This document shows, one piece after another, positions 33,682 through 41,535 of a DNA stretch of 41,535 nucleotides (positions are counted from its first letter, which is position 1; each line of letters opens with the position of its first letter). The stretch spans positions 1 to 41,535 of the forward strand of contig SECL01000028.1 in assembly GCA_004173455.1 (NCBI GenBank), written 5' to 3'. A program made the translations under genes and the position numbers. The DNA is from Moraxellaceae bacterium (lineage in GTDB: Bacteria > Pseudomonadota > Gammaproteobacteria > Pseudomonadales > Moraxellaceae). Below the pieces are notes generated by a model. That model was not told the DNA's origin. It did no database searches and saw nothing but the letters and a program-made list of their open reading frames with translations.

Positions 33682-35060
33682 GTTGCTAAGGACTCCCAAA
33701 CTGCCTCAAGGGTGTGAAATGATCCACACACCATAATAATATCTTGTGGTTGACTACGGGTTAAGGCAGCGGAAAATGCTGCCGTGATGCTTTCATGTTC
33801 ACTCATATCTTGCGCTTGAACAGAATCCATGCTTTGCAACGCTTGCCGCAACTGTGTCAGACTGGCGGCGCGCTCATTGTGCAGCGCAGCAATATACCAG
33901 TGTGCGACAACAGGCTTGAGCAGGCTGGCCACGCCTGAGATATCTTTATCAGCAAGCATGGAAAAAACCAAGTGAATCTTTGGCTTTTCGCTATTTAAGC
34001 TATCGGGTCGTGGCTGATCTTGCTGTTGATGTTGATATGCCTGTAATTGCCCCAGCAGAAACTGCACGCCATGCACATTGTGGGCAACATCCAGAATTAC
34101 GGTACGCTGCTTGAACTGGCGCACTTCAAAGCGACCAGCAATATAAGCTGTTTCAATACCGTGTTCGATGGCGGCATGATCAATTTCTGGCGCACCTAAG
34201 AGAACGGCACTAATGGCAGCCGCCACATTGACAGTAGCCAGTCTTGGCACAGGCAAGGCCAGCGTACAGGCTGGACTGGCATAATAAAAACCATCCGGCG
34301 CGGTTTGCCAGTGATAGTCCCGGCCAGCCAGCGCTAATGGGCAATTTAATTGCTGAGCCTGATCAATAATGGCCTGTGGTGTGGTTTGATGTGCTGAACT
34401 TTGTGCAGAATTTTGTGCAGAGCTTTGCGCTGCCGGTTCGGCATAAATCACGGGAATGGCAGGCCGCATGATTCCGGCTTTTTCAAAGGCAATTTTTTCA
34501 ATGGTGTCGCCCAGCCACTCGACATGATCCAGACCAATATTGGTAATCACCGCCACATTGGGATCAATCAGATTAACCGCATCCAGTCGACCACCCAAGC
34601 CCACTTCCAGTACCCAAATATCACAGGCTTGTTGCTGAAACACCCAAAACGCGGCCAGTGTGGTGGCTTCAAAAAATGACAATGGCAACTGACAGGCAAC
34701 ACGTGCTTGTTCAACCGCCACAAATGCAGCAATTAACAGCGCATCATCCACTTCAAGACTATTGAGTTTAATGCGTTCATTAAAACGGTAAATGTGCGGT
34801 GACTGATACAAACCGACCTGATAACCTGCTGCCTGATAAATCGCGGCAATGGTGGTGGTGGTTGAGCCTTTACCGTTGGTTCCGGCCACTGTGACCACAT
34901 GCGCTGAGGGCGTGAGTAATTGCAAATATTCGGCAACCGGGCGGATGCGCTCCAGTCCCAGATCAATGGCGGTAACGTGAATACTGCTCCAGTAATCCAG
35001 CCATTGCTGTAAGGACGAAAGAGCGTTTGGAGCAACACTGGCGGCGCGATTGGCAGTCAT
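33672..35060 (-). CDS. folC: Folylpolyglutamate / dihydrofolate synthase
   Basis: The 462-aa protein has the P-loop VVTVAGTNGKGSTTTT near residue 58, SPHIYRFNERIKLN, FEATTLAAFWVF and WVLEVGLGGRLDAVN, and later ILDVAHNVHG. It adds glutamate to folates and makes dihydrofolate from dihydropteroate. An insert near residue 210 (SSAQNSAQSSAH) comes from a 12-bp tandem repeat at 34396-34431. It lies between accD and dedD and overlaps dedD. Confidence 0.95.
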   Translation of the reverse strand: MTANRAASVAPNALSSLQQWLDYWSSIHVTAIDLGLERIRPVAEYLQLLTPSAHVVTVAGTNGKGSTTTTIAAIYQAAGYQVGLYQSPHIYRFNERIKLNSLEVDDALLIAAFVAVEQARVACQLPLSFFEATTLAAFWVFQQQACDIWVLEVGLGGRLDAVNLIDPNVAVITNIGLDHVEWLGDTIEKIAFEKAGIMRPAIPVIYAEPAAQSSAQNSAQSSAHQTTPQAIIDQAQQLNCPLALAGRDYHWQTAPDGFYYASPACTLALPVPRLATVNVAAAISAVLLGAPEIDHAAIEHGIETAYIAGRFEVRQFKQRTVILDVAHNVHGVQFLLGQLQAYQHQQQDQPRPDSLNSEKPKIHLVFSMLADKDISGVASLLKPVVAHWYIAALHNERAASLTQLRQALQSMDSVQAQDMSEHESITAAFSAALTRSQPQDIIMVCGSFHTLEAVWESLATWQ

Positions 35061-35070
35061 AAATACAGTC

Positions 35071-35970
35071 TTAAGGCAGGTTCATGAGCTTGGCAATCAG
35101 GCGCTGGATAGTATCTTTCAGCGCATGGCGATGCACAATCTGGTCAATGACCCCGTGATCCAGTAAAAATTCGGCGCGCTGAAATGGTTCTTGCAGCACT
35201 TCCCGTACAGTTTGCTCAATGACCCGCTTACCGGCAAAACCTACCATAGCCTTGGGTTCAGCCAGATGCACATCACCCAGCATGGCCAGTGACGCTGTTA
35301 CCCCGCCATAGACCGGATGGGTCAATACCACAATATAAGGCAGATGAGCTTGCTTGAGGCGTTCGGTGGCTGCGGCAGTACGCGCCATTTGCATTAGGGA
35401 AATCATGCCTTCCTGCATGCGTGCGCCACCTGAAGCCGCAAAACAAATCAGCGGCTGTTGCAAGTTAATGGCGGTTTCGGCGGCCAGTACAAAACGGTCG
35501 CCCACCACTGAGCCCATCGAACCACCCATAAAATCAAATTCAAAAGCACAGGCTACCATGGGAATAGCACCGACCAGCCCTTGCATGACCAGCAGCGCTT
35601 CGGTTTCATTGGTTTGCTTTTGTGCCTTGGCCAGTCGTTCGGGATAAGGCTGGCTGTCGACAAAACCCAGTGGATCTTTAGGCGTAAATTCCTGCCCCAG
35701 CTCACACTCGACCTGATCAAAAAACCAGTTGAGGCGATCACGGGCTTTCATGCGCAAATGTTCGTCACACTGGGGGCACACATAGGCATTAAACGCCATG
35801 GCCGTGCGGGTGACTATCGCATGACACTCAGGACATTCAATGATGGGTTCACTATGCAGTGACATTGGGCCTTGCGGATAATCACGTGGTGCCACACCGG
35901 GCACCACACGCTCAATCCATGGCGTGCTATCGCCTTTTTGCAACACAGGCTGTTTGATTTTTGGGGTCAT
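35071..35970 (-). CDS. accD: Acetyl-CoA carboxylase carboxyltransferase subunit beta
   Basis: The 299-aa protein has the zinc ribbon ECPECHAI..YVCPQCDEH near residue 45-70 and the carboxyltransferase fold with FMGGSMGSVVGDRF, ASGGARMQEGMISLMQMA and HPVYGGVTASLA. With AccA it moves CO2 from biotin to acetyl-CoA, the first step of fatty acid synthesis. Its ATG overlaps the trpA stop by 4 nt, and folC follows after 10 nt, so the four genes form one operon. Confidence 0.97.
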   Translation of the reverse strand: MTPKIKQPVLQKGDSTPWIERVVPGVAPRDYPQGPMSLHSEPIIECPECHAIVTRTAMAFNAYVCPQCDEHLRMKARDRLNWFFDQVECELGQEFTPKDPLGFVDSQPYPERLAKAQKQTNETEALLVMQGLVGAIPMVACAFEFDFMGGSMGSVVGDRFVLAAETAINLQQPLICFAASGGARMQEGMISLMQMARTAAATERLKQAHLPYIVVLTHPVYGGVTASLAMLGDVHLAEPKAMVGFAGKRVIEQTVREVLQEPFQRAEFLLDHGVIDQIVHRHALKDTIQRLIAKLMNLP

Positions 35971-36770
35971 ATAATTTCATCGAGCGCAGCCCGAAGCTCC
36001 TTGATTTTTTCAACAGCCATGCGGTGGGCTGTTTCAGGAGAATGCTCACCAAACGGCTGTACCAGCACCGTGCCGACAATCACGCCATCAGCCACTTGTC
36101 CCATTTGCTTGGCCGTGGCTGCATCACGAATGCCAAAGCCCACTCCGACTGGCAGGCTGGTTTGTGATTTGACCTTGGCAATGCGCGCGGCAGCTTCGGT
36201 AGTATCCAGTGCGGCTGAGCCAGTTACGCCTTTGAGCGAGACATAATAAATAAAACCACGTGCCTGTTTTAACACGTGAGTAATGCGTGTATCGGTTGAC
36301 GTGGGTGCCAGCAGGAAAATTGGGTCAAGCTCATATTGCTTGAGCACCACCTCTAGCTCGCCTGCTTCTTCAGGCGGCAAATCCACCAATAGCAGGCCAT
36401 CTACGCCGGCGCTACTGGCACGCTTGGCAAAATTTTCATAACCAATAATTTCAAGCGGATTTAAATAGCCCATTAGCACAATCGGGGTGTCACGATCAGA
36501 CTTTCGAAACTCGGCCACCATGTCCAGCACTTTGAGGGTATTGGTTCCCCCTGCCAGCGCCCGCTCTGCTGCCAGTGCAATGGCTGGGCCATCCGCCATT
36601 GGATCAGAAAATGGCAAGCCCAGTTCCAGTACGTCTGCACCGGCTGCCACTAGATCATGCAATAATGGTACTGTGACCTGTGGCACTGGATCACCGGCCA
36701 TGACGTAAGATACCAGTGCTTTTCGACCTGTCGTTTTTAAAGAAGCAAAGCGCGCAGCAAGACGTGACAT
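35967..36770 (-). CDS. trpA: Tryptophan synthase alpha chain
   Basis: From ATG 36770 (MSRLAARFASLKTTGRKALV) the protein has 267 aa, the usual family start; an ATG at 36794 would add 8 residues. ELGLPFSDPMADGPAI with the catalytic Glu and Asp region, VLMGYLNP, VDGLLLVDLPPEEA, FLLAPTSTD and GVGFGIRDA are all present. It cleaves indole-3-glycerol phosphate and passes indole to TrpB. trpB is not in the window. It starts the trpA-accD-folC-dedD unit. Confidence 0.96.
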   Translation of the reverse strand: MSRLAARFASLKTTGRKALVSYVMAGDPVPQVTVPLLHDLVAAGADVLELGLPFSDPMADGPAIALAAERALAGGTNTLKVLDMVAEFRKSDRDTPIVLMGYLNPLEIIGYENFAKRASSAGVDGLLLVDLPPEEAGELEVVLKQYELDPIFLLAPTSTDTRITHVLKQARGFIYYVSLKGVTGSAALDTTEAAARIAKVKSQTSLPVGVGFGIRDAATAKQMGQVADGVIVGTVLVQPFGEHSPETAHRMAVEKIKELRAALDEII

Positions 36771-36947
36771 AACTGATTTTTTCTGTGTTCCCATATAGGG
36801 CTATGATTCTAGCCTGAAATGAGGTTGTTCAACAATCTGCCTGTGCATTTATCAACGGGTTTGTACTTTGGCATCGGTGCTTTAATTCTGGGGCTAAAAA
36901 TGACACAATGCAGCGCTTAAATGTTGCAACAGATCGTATAGGTACAG

Positions 36948-37616
36948 ATGAGCGAGCAAATGTGGACAGCCGTGGATGACTATCTGGAAGCGCAGTTTAT
37001 GCCTGCTGATCCGGCGCTTGAGCATGTGTTGCAAACCACACTGGACGCTGGCCTGCCCGCGCATCTTGCGGTATCGAGCTTGCAGGGCAAATTCCTGCAA
37101 ATGCTGGCGCAAATTCATGGTGCCAAAAAAATTCTGGAAATTGGCACACTGGCTGGTTATAGCACCATCTGGCTGGCGCGCGCCTTGCCGCAAGATGGCC
37201 GCCTGATCAGCCTTGAAGCCGTGCCGACCAATGTCACGCTGGCACGCAAGAACATTGAATTTGCCGGGCTGTCGCATCTGGTGGATGTTCATGCGGGCAA
37301 GGCACTGGATATTTTTCCGGAAATTGAACAGTCCGGTATTGCCCCGTTTGATTTTATTTTTATTGATGCTGACAAGTCTGGTTATAAGGATTATGTGGAC
37401 TGGGCACTCAAGCTGTCGCGTCCGGGTACGGTTATTATTCTGGACAATGTGATCCGTGGTGGTGGCATTGTGAACTTTGATAACAACACCCGCACCATGA
37501 CCGGTTTACGTGAATATTTTGCACATTTGGCCGGGCAAAAAAAACTCACCAGCACCACCTTGCAAACCGTCGGCTGCAAGGGGCATGACGGGTTTACGCT
37601 GGCAGTGGTGCTTTAA
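36948..37616 (+). CDS. Class I SAM-dependent O-methyltransferase
   Basis: The 222-aa protein fits the PF01596 family. KILEIGTLAGYSTIWLARAL near 61-80 binds S-adenosylmethionine, FDFIFIDADKSGYKDYVDWAL near 135 provides metal and catalytic residues, and ILDNVIRGGGIVN near 166 the third metal ligand. Similar proteins methylate catechols; the substrate here cannot be told. The gene is divergent from trpA. Confidence 0.92.
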   Translation: MSEQMWTAVDDYLEAQFMPADPALEHVLQTTLDAGLPAHLAVSSLQGKFLQMLAQIHGAKKILEIGTLAGYSTIWLARALPQDGRLISLEAVPTNVTLARKNIEFAGLSHLVDVHAGKALDIFPEIEQSGIAPFDFIFIDADKSGYKDYVDWALKLSRPGTVIILDNVIRGGGIVNFDNNTRTMTGLREYFAHLAGQKKLTSTTLQTVGCKGHDGFTLAVVL

Positions 37617-37642
37617 GTTTTATCGCTTTTATACAAAAAATA

Positions 37643-38182
37643 TCAGGCATTAAACTGCTGTAAAAATTGTCTGGCCTGTCTAGGTGATTGTAGACGGACA
37701 AACTGAATATGGGCAAATTGAGGATTGGCCATCATCTGCTGATATTTGCGCTGGTTTTTGCCATGGGTTTTGATCATCCACCAAATGATGGACGAATCAC
37801 CACTTAAAAAAGCCCGCTGAAAGGTTTCAACATTGTTGGTGCCTTCCCAAAGTGCTGTGCCCCTGATCAGGCGTTTAATAGTGCGGCTAACCGACTGATA
37901 CAGATTACGGCCAAATCCATAATCCAGCCAGATTACCAGATCAACCTGCTGCCATTTTAAATGCGTCGTGCGGGTGTAGTTACCATCCAGAACCCAACTT
38001 TTGGCCTGCAAGTGCGGTTCAAGTTTGGCAAAAAACTCCGCATTACTGGATTCCTGCCAGTCGGATTTCCAGAACAACACATCCATTTCAATATGCGGCA
38101 CAGCCATTTTTTGTGCCAATGCCTTGCTAAATGTTGTTTTACCGCTGGCACTGGTGCCGACCACATTAATTCTTTGAATCAT
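37643..38182 (-). CDS. P-loop kinase-like protein (FlaR / adenylate kinase-related)
   Basis: The 179-aa protein has Walker A GTSASGKTT at residues 9-17, HIEMDVLFWKSDW near 31, WVLDGNYTRT near 66 and VIWLDYGFGRN near 81. This is the pattern of the small topology-modulation / adenylate kinase-related family. Its substrate is unknown. It is convergent with the methyltransferase gene. Confidence 0.85.
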   Translation of the reverse strand: MIQRINVVGTSASGKTTFSKALAQKMAVPHIEMDVLFWKSDWQESSNAEFFAKLEPHLQAKSWVLDGNYTRTTHLKWQQVDLVIWLDYGFGRNLYQSVSRTIKRLIRGTALWEGTNNVETFQRAFLSGDSSIIWWMIKTHGKNQRKYQQMMANPQFAHIQFVRLQSPRQARQFLQQFNA

Positions 38183-38237
38183 TTTTTTAAAATACTTATC
38201 AAATCCGGCAGCAGATTATACGCTTAATAGCCCGCTA

Positions 38238-39227
38238 TTACCATTTGGCATAGTGCTGCTCCAGCAGGCCCATTTGCGCATCAATGTCGACACGACCACC
38301 CTGACAAGTAATAATACCTGATACCTCACTCACCCACTGGTTAAACTGGCTAGCCACCACCACAAAATTTTTGGCTTCATGCCGCCGCCAACTGGTGTGT
38401 ACTATTAATTCAATACCGCCATCGGCATTATAAATACGCCACCGGGTTTTGGATTGCTGCTCAAACAGCACGGCTGGCAGCTCGATAATTTTGCCATTGA
38501 GCCATAGCGAATTTTCACTGACAAAGGTTTCATTCACGCCGCTGGCCAGATTAAGACCCAAACGCTGGCCTGAATGATCCACGCCAGACAATGACAGCCA
38601 GTGCCACGCAGTTTCTGCCCGCAGCATGCCGCAAGTATCGTCAAGGGCTGCCACAAACTGATGGCTTTTTAAATCAATTGCCTGCTGGTTAAAGTATAAA
38701 TTCCCCGTAACTGAAAGCGCTGTTTGTTTATGCGTATATGTCCAGCCCGATGCACCGGTCGGACTACACAGCACTAGCGGTTCAGTAACATCCATGGCAA
38801 TGCTCGCATCCAGCAGCATGTGCTTGCCATGCCGCACCTTGACCAGACGTCCGGTTGCAGTCTTCTTGATTTCAATCAGAAAGCCAGATTTTTTAAACGA
38901 TGAAGTGCCAATAGCATGATTGCAGACATGGGTGTGCTGGCCAAAAGGCTGCAAAAAGGACTTTTCCAGCACCTTGCCGGTTTGACGGTCATAGCAATAA
39001 AAAAAACCATGCCCGACCCAGCCCAGATCGACCACAGCTAGCCCAACCATATACTGGCTGTTGTTAAGGCTAATAAACTGGAAACTTTTAAAACGCAGGC
39101 TTTTTTTGATGCCAGTAATAGGACGTTTAAATGGTGACACATAATGAAAATCATGAATATCAATGCACTGCGGTACGGTCTTAAAGCGACCATAGCGCGG
39201 CTTGCCGTGTTCAAATAAATTTTTCAT
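38238..39227 (-). CDS. DUF2804 family protein
   Basis: The 329-aa protein shows the family pattern: GWTYTHKQTALSVTGNLYF, LDDTCGMLRAETAWHWLSLSG, and LGLNLASGVNETFVSENSLW. The fold is likely strand-rich; the function is unknown, though hydroxyneurosporene synthase-like lipid binding has been suggested for related folds. AAGGACAATACAGC precedes the ATG. The same direction as the AraC-type gene upstream. Confidence 0.8.
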   Translation of the reverse strand: MKNLFEHGKPRYGRFKTVPQCIDIHDFHYVSPFKRPITGIKKSLRFKSFQFISLNNSQYMVGLAVVDLGWVGHGFFYCYDRQTGKVLEKSFLQPFGQHTHVCNHAIGTSSFKKSGFLIEIKKTATGRLVKVRHGKHMLLDASIAMDVTEPLVLCSPTGASGWTYTHKQTALSVTGNLYFNQQAIDLKSHQFVAALDDTCGMLRAETAWHWLSLSGVDHSGQRLGLNLASGVNETFVSENSLWLNGKIIELPAVLFEQQSKTRWRIYNADGGIELIVHTSWRRHEAKNFVVVASQFNQWVSEVSGIITCQGGRVDIDAQMGLLEQHYAKW

Positions 39228-39271
39228 GCTGTATTGTCCTTAATGTATTTTGCAGCTTTCCTACTGCTGTA

Positions 39272-40291
39272 TTAATGCTTCAAGCGGCGCTGCTGAAGTG
39301 GCGTGTTGCCTGTCCAGCGCTTATAGGCACGGGTAAACGCGCTTTGATCCGAATAACCCAATAATTGCGCAATATCACTCAACGGCACATGCTGATGCAA
39401 ATACTGACGACACAACTGCTGGCGTACCTCATCCAGTAGCTGCTGAAAACTAACCTCATGCTGCATCAGGCGACGTTGCAAGGTACGGCTACTTAAATGC
39501 AATTGCCGCGCCAATTGAGGCAGCGTCGGCTCACCCAACTGACACAATTCGATCAGCTTGCGCTGTGCCTGTTGCAAAAAAATATCGGTACTGGGCATGC
39601 TGTTCAGCGCCTGCTCGGCCTGCTGCTGCAAAATATCCAGCAAGGCTTTGTCCGGTTTTTCAATCGGAATATTCAGGATGTTGGCAGGAAAACTAAACAC
39701 CGAATAGGGCTGGTCAAACAATACCGCACAACCAAAAAACTGCTCATAAATTTGGAGGTTTGCAGCACCACCTTTGAGTGAGTGGGCAAAATACACATGG
39801 TTAATATTTAAGGATCGCCCAACCAGTTGCAGACTAAATTGTTGCAAAATGGCCATCCCCAGCTCATGCATAATGCCATTGAGCGGCTTGGGTTGCGGCC
39901 AGCGTAGTTCAATCTGATGACCTTGCTGGATAATCTGCATTTGCTCCATCTCGTTATTAATCCATTTGCCATAACGGTGCAGGCGCAACAAGGCCTCACC
40001 CATATTTTCGCAGGCATGCAGCAAGTAGCCCAAAATTCCCAGATTGGCAGTATTAATGCCCTGTGCAATCGACAACCCAATAGTAGAATCATTCAAATAA
40101 TGCGCCAGTTGTTCCAGTAACAGCACAAACTGTGCGACCGGCACATGACTAATTTGCTGCCCTGTACAGGCTGATGTCACCAAGGCCAATTGCTCGCTAT
40201 CAAACACATCAGATAGTGCAATCTGGCGCTGCTGCATAAACTGCACCATAAGCTGTAACTGGTTGCTATTAACAATGGCTGTATTTTGCAT
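39272..40291 (-). CDS. AraC-family transcriptional regulator
   Basis: The protein has 339 aa from ATG 40291; a TTG at 40327 would add 12. Residues 15-190 resemble the arabinose-binding-like domain of PF12625 (NTANLGILGYLLHACENMGEALLRL), and the C-terminus has two helix-turn-helix motifs (TLPQLARQLHLSSRTLQRRL and LSDIAQLLGYSDQSAFTRAY, followed by RWTGNTPLQQR). Such regulators often control lipid or alkane genes. It is divergent from the PF10118-type gene, its probable target. Confidence 0.92.
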   Translation of the reverse strand: MQNTAIVNSNQLQLMVQFMQQRQIALSDVFDSEQLALVTSACTGQQISHVPVAQFVLLLEQLAHYLNDSTIGLSIAQGINTANLGILGYLLHACENMGEALLRLHRYGKWINNEMEQMQIIQQGHQIELRWPQPKPLNGIMHELGMAILQQFSLQLVGRSLNINHVYFAHSLKGGAANLQIYEQFFGCAVLFDQPYSVFSFPANILNIPIEKPDKALLDILQQQAEQALNSMPSTDIFLQQAQRKLIELCQLGEPTLPQLARQLHLSSRTLQRRLMQHEVSFQQLLDEVRQQLCRQYLHQHVPLSDIAQLLGYSDQSAFTRAYKRWTGNTPLQQRRLKH

Positions 40292-40387
40292 GGCGTGATT
40301 TGTATAAATTTTGGCGAAAGCTGTCAAAACTTTCTACCATAAAAAATCAATACTGTATGCATCAATCTAAAAAATGAAGGCATTACC

Positions 40388-41272
40388 ATGAATGCGCCAT
40401 TAAACGCTCAATACGCTGCGGACATGCAGGTTCGAAAAAATCTGGACTTTCAGCTTGAACAAAACATGCCACGTTTCTGGTTTGGTGGCCATCCGTTTAA
40501 AACCCGCGTGTTTGATGCGCTCAGCCTGACTTTTCCGGATGGCGAACGCTATTTTATTAGCAGCGTGCGTCTGTACCGCGACCAGATTACTGACCCTGAA
40601 CTGCAAGCCAAGGTCAAAGACTTTATTTTGCAGGAAGCGCAGCATGGCATTGCCCATGACAAAATGAACCAGATCCTCATTGATCAGGGTATGCCGGTTG
40701 ATACCATGATTGGCGAAATGAAATCGCGCTTTGACTATTGGCTTAAACACAAAAGTCCTCAAGTCAACATTGCCATTACCGCTGCCAGTGAGCACTTAAC
40801 GGCGTTAATGGCAGAATGTTTTTATGCCAACAAAGAAACACTAGCCGAGGTTGACCCCTATGTGCGCGCCCTGTATGCGTGGCATGCGATTGAGGAAATG
40901 GAACACCGTGATGTGGCCTTTGATGTGATGCAAAATGTGGCCAAGGTTCCTTATGCGTTACGCGCACGCGCCTTGGCATTAACCAGCGTGATGATGTATG
41001 GCTTTACCCTATATCGCACCAATATCATGCTCAAGGCCGATGGTTTTAGTAAGCGTGAGCGTGTCAAAATGTTTGCCCAAGGCATGCCATGGCTGTTTGG
41101 CAAAAAAGGCATTTTGTCTTCGATGAAAAAACCATATATGGACTGGTTTAAGCGCGATTTTCATCCCAGCCAGCATCCGGTACTGGCGCAGTATCCGGTC
41201 TGGGTAGAAACGCTGGAAAAGACTGGTGATCCGATTCAGGCAGGTCAGGCTTTATGGGAAGCCGGAAAGTAA
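40388..41272 (+). CDS. PF10118-type metal-dependent hydrolase
   Basis: The 294-aa protein contains FILQEAQHGIAHDKMN near 85, LTALMAECFY near 139 and WHAIEEMEHRDVAFDVM near 165, giving Glu-x-x-His pairs of a diiron-type helical bundle. The family is listed as predicted metal-dependent hydrolase and its reaction is unproven. It is divergent from an AraC regulator over 96 nt. AAATGAAGGCATTACC precedes the ATG. Confidence 0.88.
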   Translation: MNAPLNAQYAADMQVRKNLDFQLEQNMPRFWFGGHPFKTRVFDALSLTFPDGERYFISSVRLYRDQITDPELQAKVKDFILQEAQHGIAHDKMNQILIDQGMPVDTMIGEMKSRFDYWLKHKSPQVNIAITAASEHLTALMAECFYANKETLAEVDPYVRALYAWHAIEEMEHRDVAFDVMQNVAKVPYALRARALALTSVMMYGFTLYRTNIMLKADGFSKRERVKMFAQGMPWLFGKKGILSSMKKPYMDWFKRDFHPSQHPVLAQYPVWVETLEKTGDPIQAGQALWEAGK

Positions 41273-41285
41273 TCGCCATTTCAAT

Positions 41286-41319
41286 GATAAGGTAATAAAA
41301 TTCTTGTTACCTTATCTTT
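41286..41319 (+). terminator. Terminator of the PF10118-type gene
   Basis: GATAAGGTAA and TTACCTTATC pair perfectly around 11 nt; TTTACT follows. Confidence 0.65.
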
Positions 41320-41438
41320 ACTACACTATTTAAAAATGATGAAACAATCGTTTAATTTTTTGATTACTTTTATAACTTACTTATTAATAAGTTTTTGGCT
41401 CATAGCTGGCCTTTTTATACTAGATCTCTTGCATAAAT

Positions 41439-41470
41439 CAAAAGATGATCAATGTATTGATCATCTTTTG
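41439..41470. terminator. Perfect 14-bp palindromic hairpin near the right edge
   Basis: CAAAAGATGATCAA and its complement surround TGTA. The A and T runs at the base suit a bidirectional terminator, but it may also be part of an insertion sequence end (GATCTCTTGCATAAATC lies just to its left). Confidence 0.5.
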
Positions 41471-41507
41471 AGCTAAAAATTGGATTGCTTTCATCTATAA
41501 TGACAGC

Positions 41508-41535
41508 ATGAAATATACCGATATCAAATCATTAC
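41508..41535 (+). CDS. Start of a gene cut by the window edge, possibly an IS transposase
   Basis: Only MKYTDIKSL is visible. This resembles the opening of small IS5-family transposases of Acinetobacter relatives, and TATAAT lies just upstream, but nine residues cannot prove it. Confidence 0.3.

Overview
The window looks like a chromosome segment of a gammaproteobacterium, probably of the Moraxellaceae (Acinetobacter/Alkanindiges-like). The reasons are the mid-range GC, the trpA-accD-folC-dedD order, the Pro-Arg-His tRNA cluster, and an AraC regulator divergent from a PF10118-type hydrolase. The genus is an inference. There are two halves. Positions 1 to about 22,440 are accessory DNA; from 22,442 to the right end it is ordinary chromosome.

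Positions 1-11,483 hold a complete type I-F CRISPR-Cas system in an unusual layout. Array 1 (14 identical repeats, running off the left edge) and array 2 (22 repeats plus a degenerate terminal one) flank a fused cas2-3 gene on the + strand. csy1-csy2-csy3-csy4-cas1 runs leftward on the - strand toward array 2. Both arrays are read leftward, and both leaders carry an IHF-like site exactly 84 nt from the first repeat.

Upstream of csy1, at 11,280-11,368, lies a degenerate two-repeat mini-array. Its stems are kept by compensatory changes, and the processing handle is intact only in the repeat that needs it. Its single guide matches a nearby site (11,198-11,231) at 18 of the first 22 positions beside a CC PAM, with mismatches at 6, 12 and 18, where type I guides do not pair. 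A second, weaker site lies next to it. The two sites cover the -35 and -10 of a + strand promoter and sit just upstream of a - strand promoter for a KilAC-domain gene. This resembles the crRNA-like regulators known as CreA/CreR and is the main finding.

Positions 11,478-22,275 look like an integrated replicon or satellite element: a P4-type integrase next to tRNA-His, an AlpA-like regulator, an intact DUF932 gene and a truncated copy, two inovirus Gp2 (YagK/YfjJ-like) proteins and a possible third, and a rightward cluster of tiny membrane proteins, three related Cys-rich lipoproteins and two secreted proteins. A 640-nt region with competing inverted repeats precedes that cluster. No second copy of the tRNA-His 3' end was found in the window, so the far end of the island may lie beyond position 1 and the CRISPR-Cas locus may belong to the same island.

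Positions 22,442-41,535 carry tRNA-His/Arg/Pro, nadA, a Prx5-type peroxiredoxin, argJ, an MliC-like protein, secA, a 1-Cys peroxiredoxin, a lipoprotein dual-specificity phosphatase, a GFA-family protein, dedD-folC-accD-trpA, an O-methyltransferase, a P-loop kinase-like protein, a DUF2804 protein, the AraC regulator, the PF10118-type protein, and at the edge the first codons of what may be an IS transposase.
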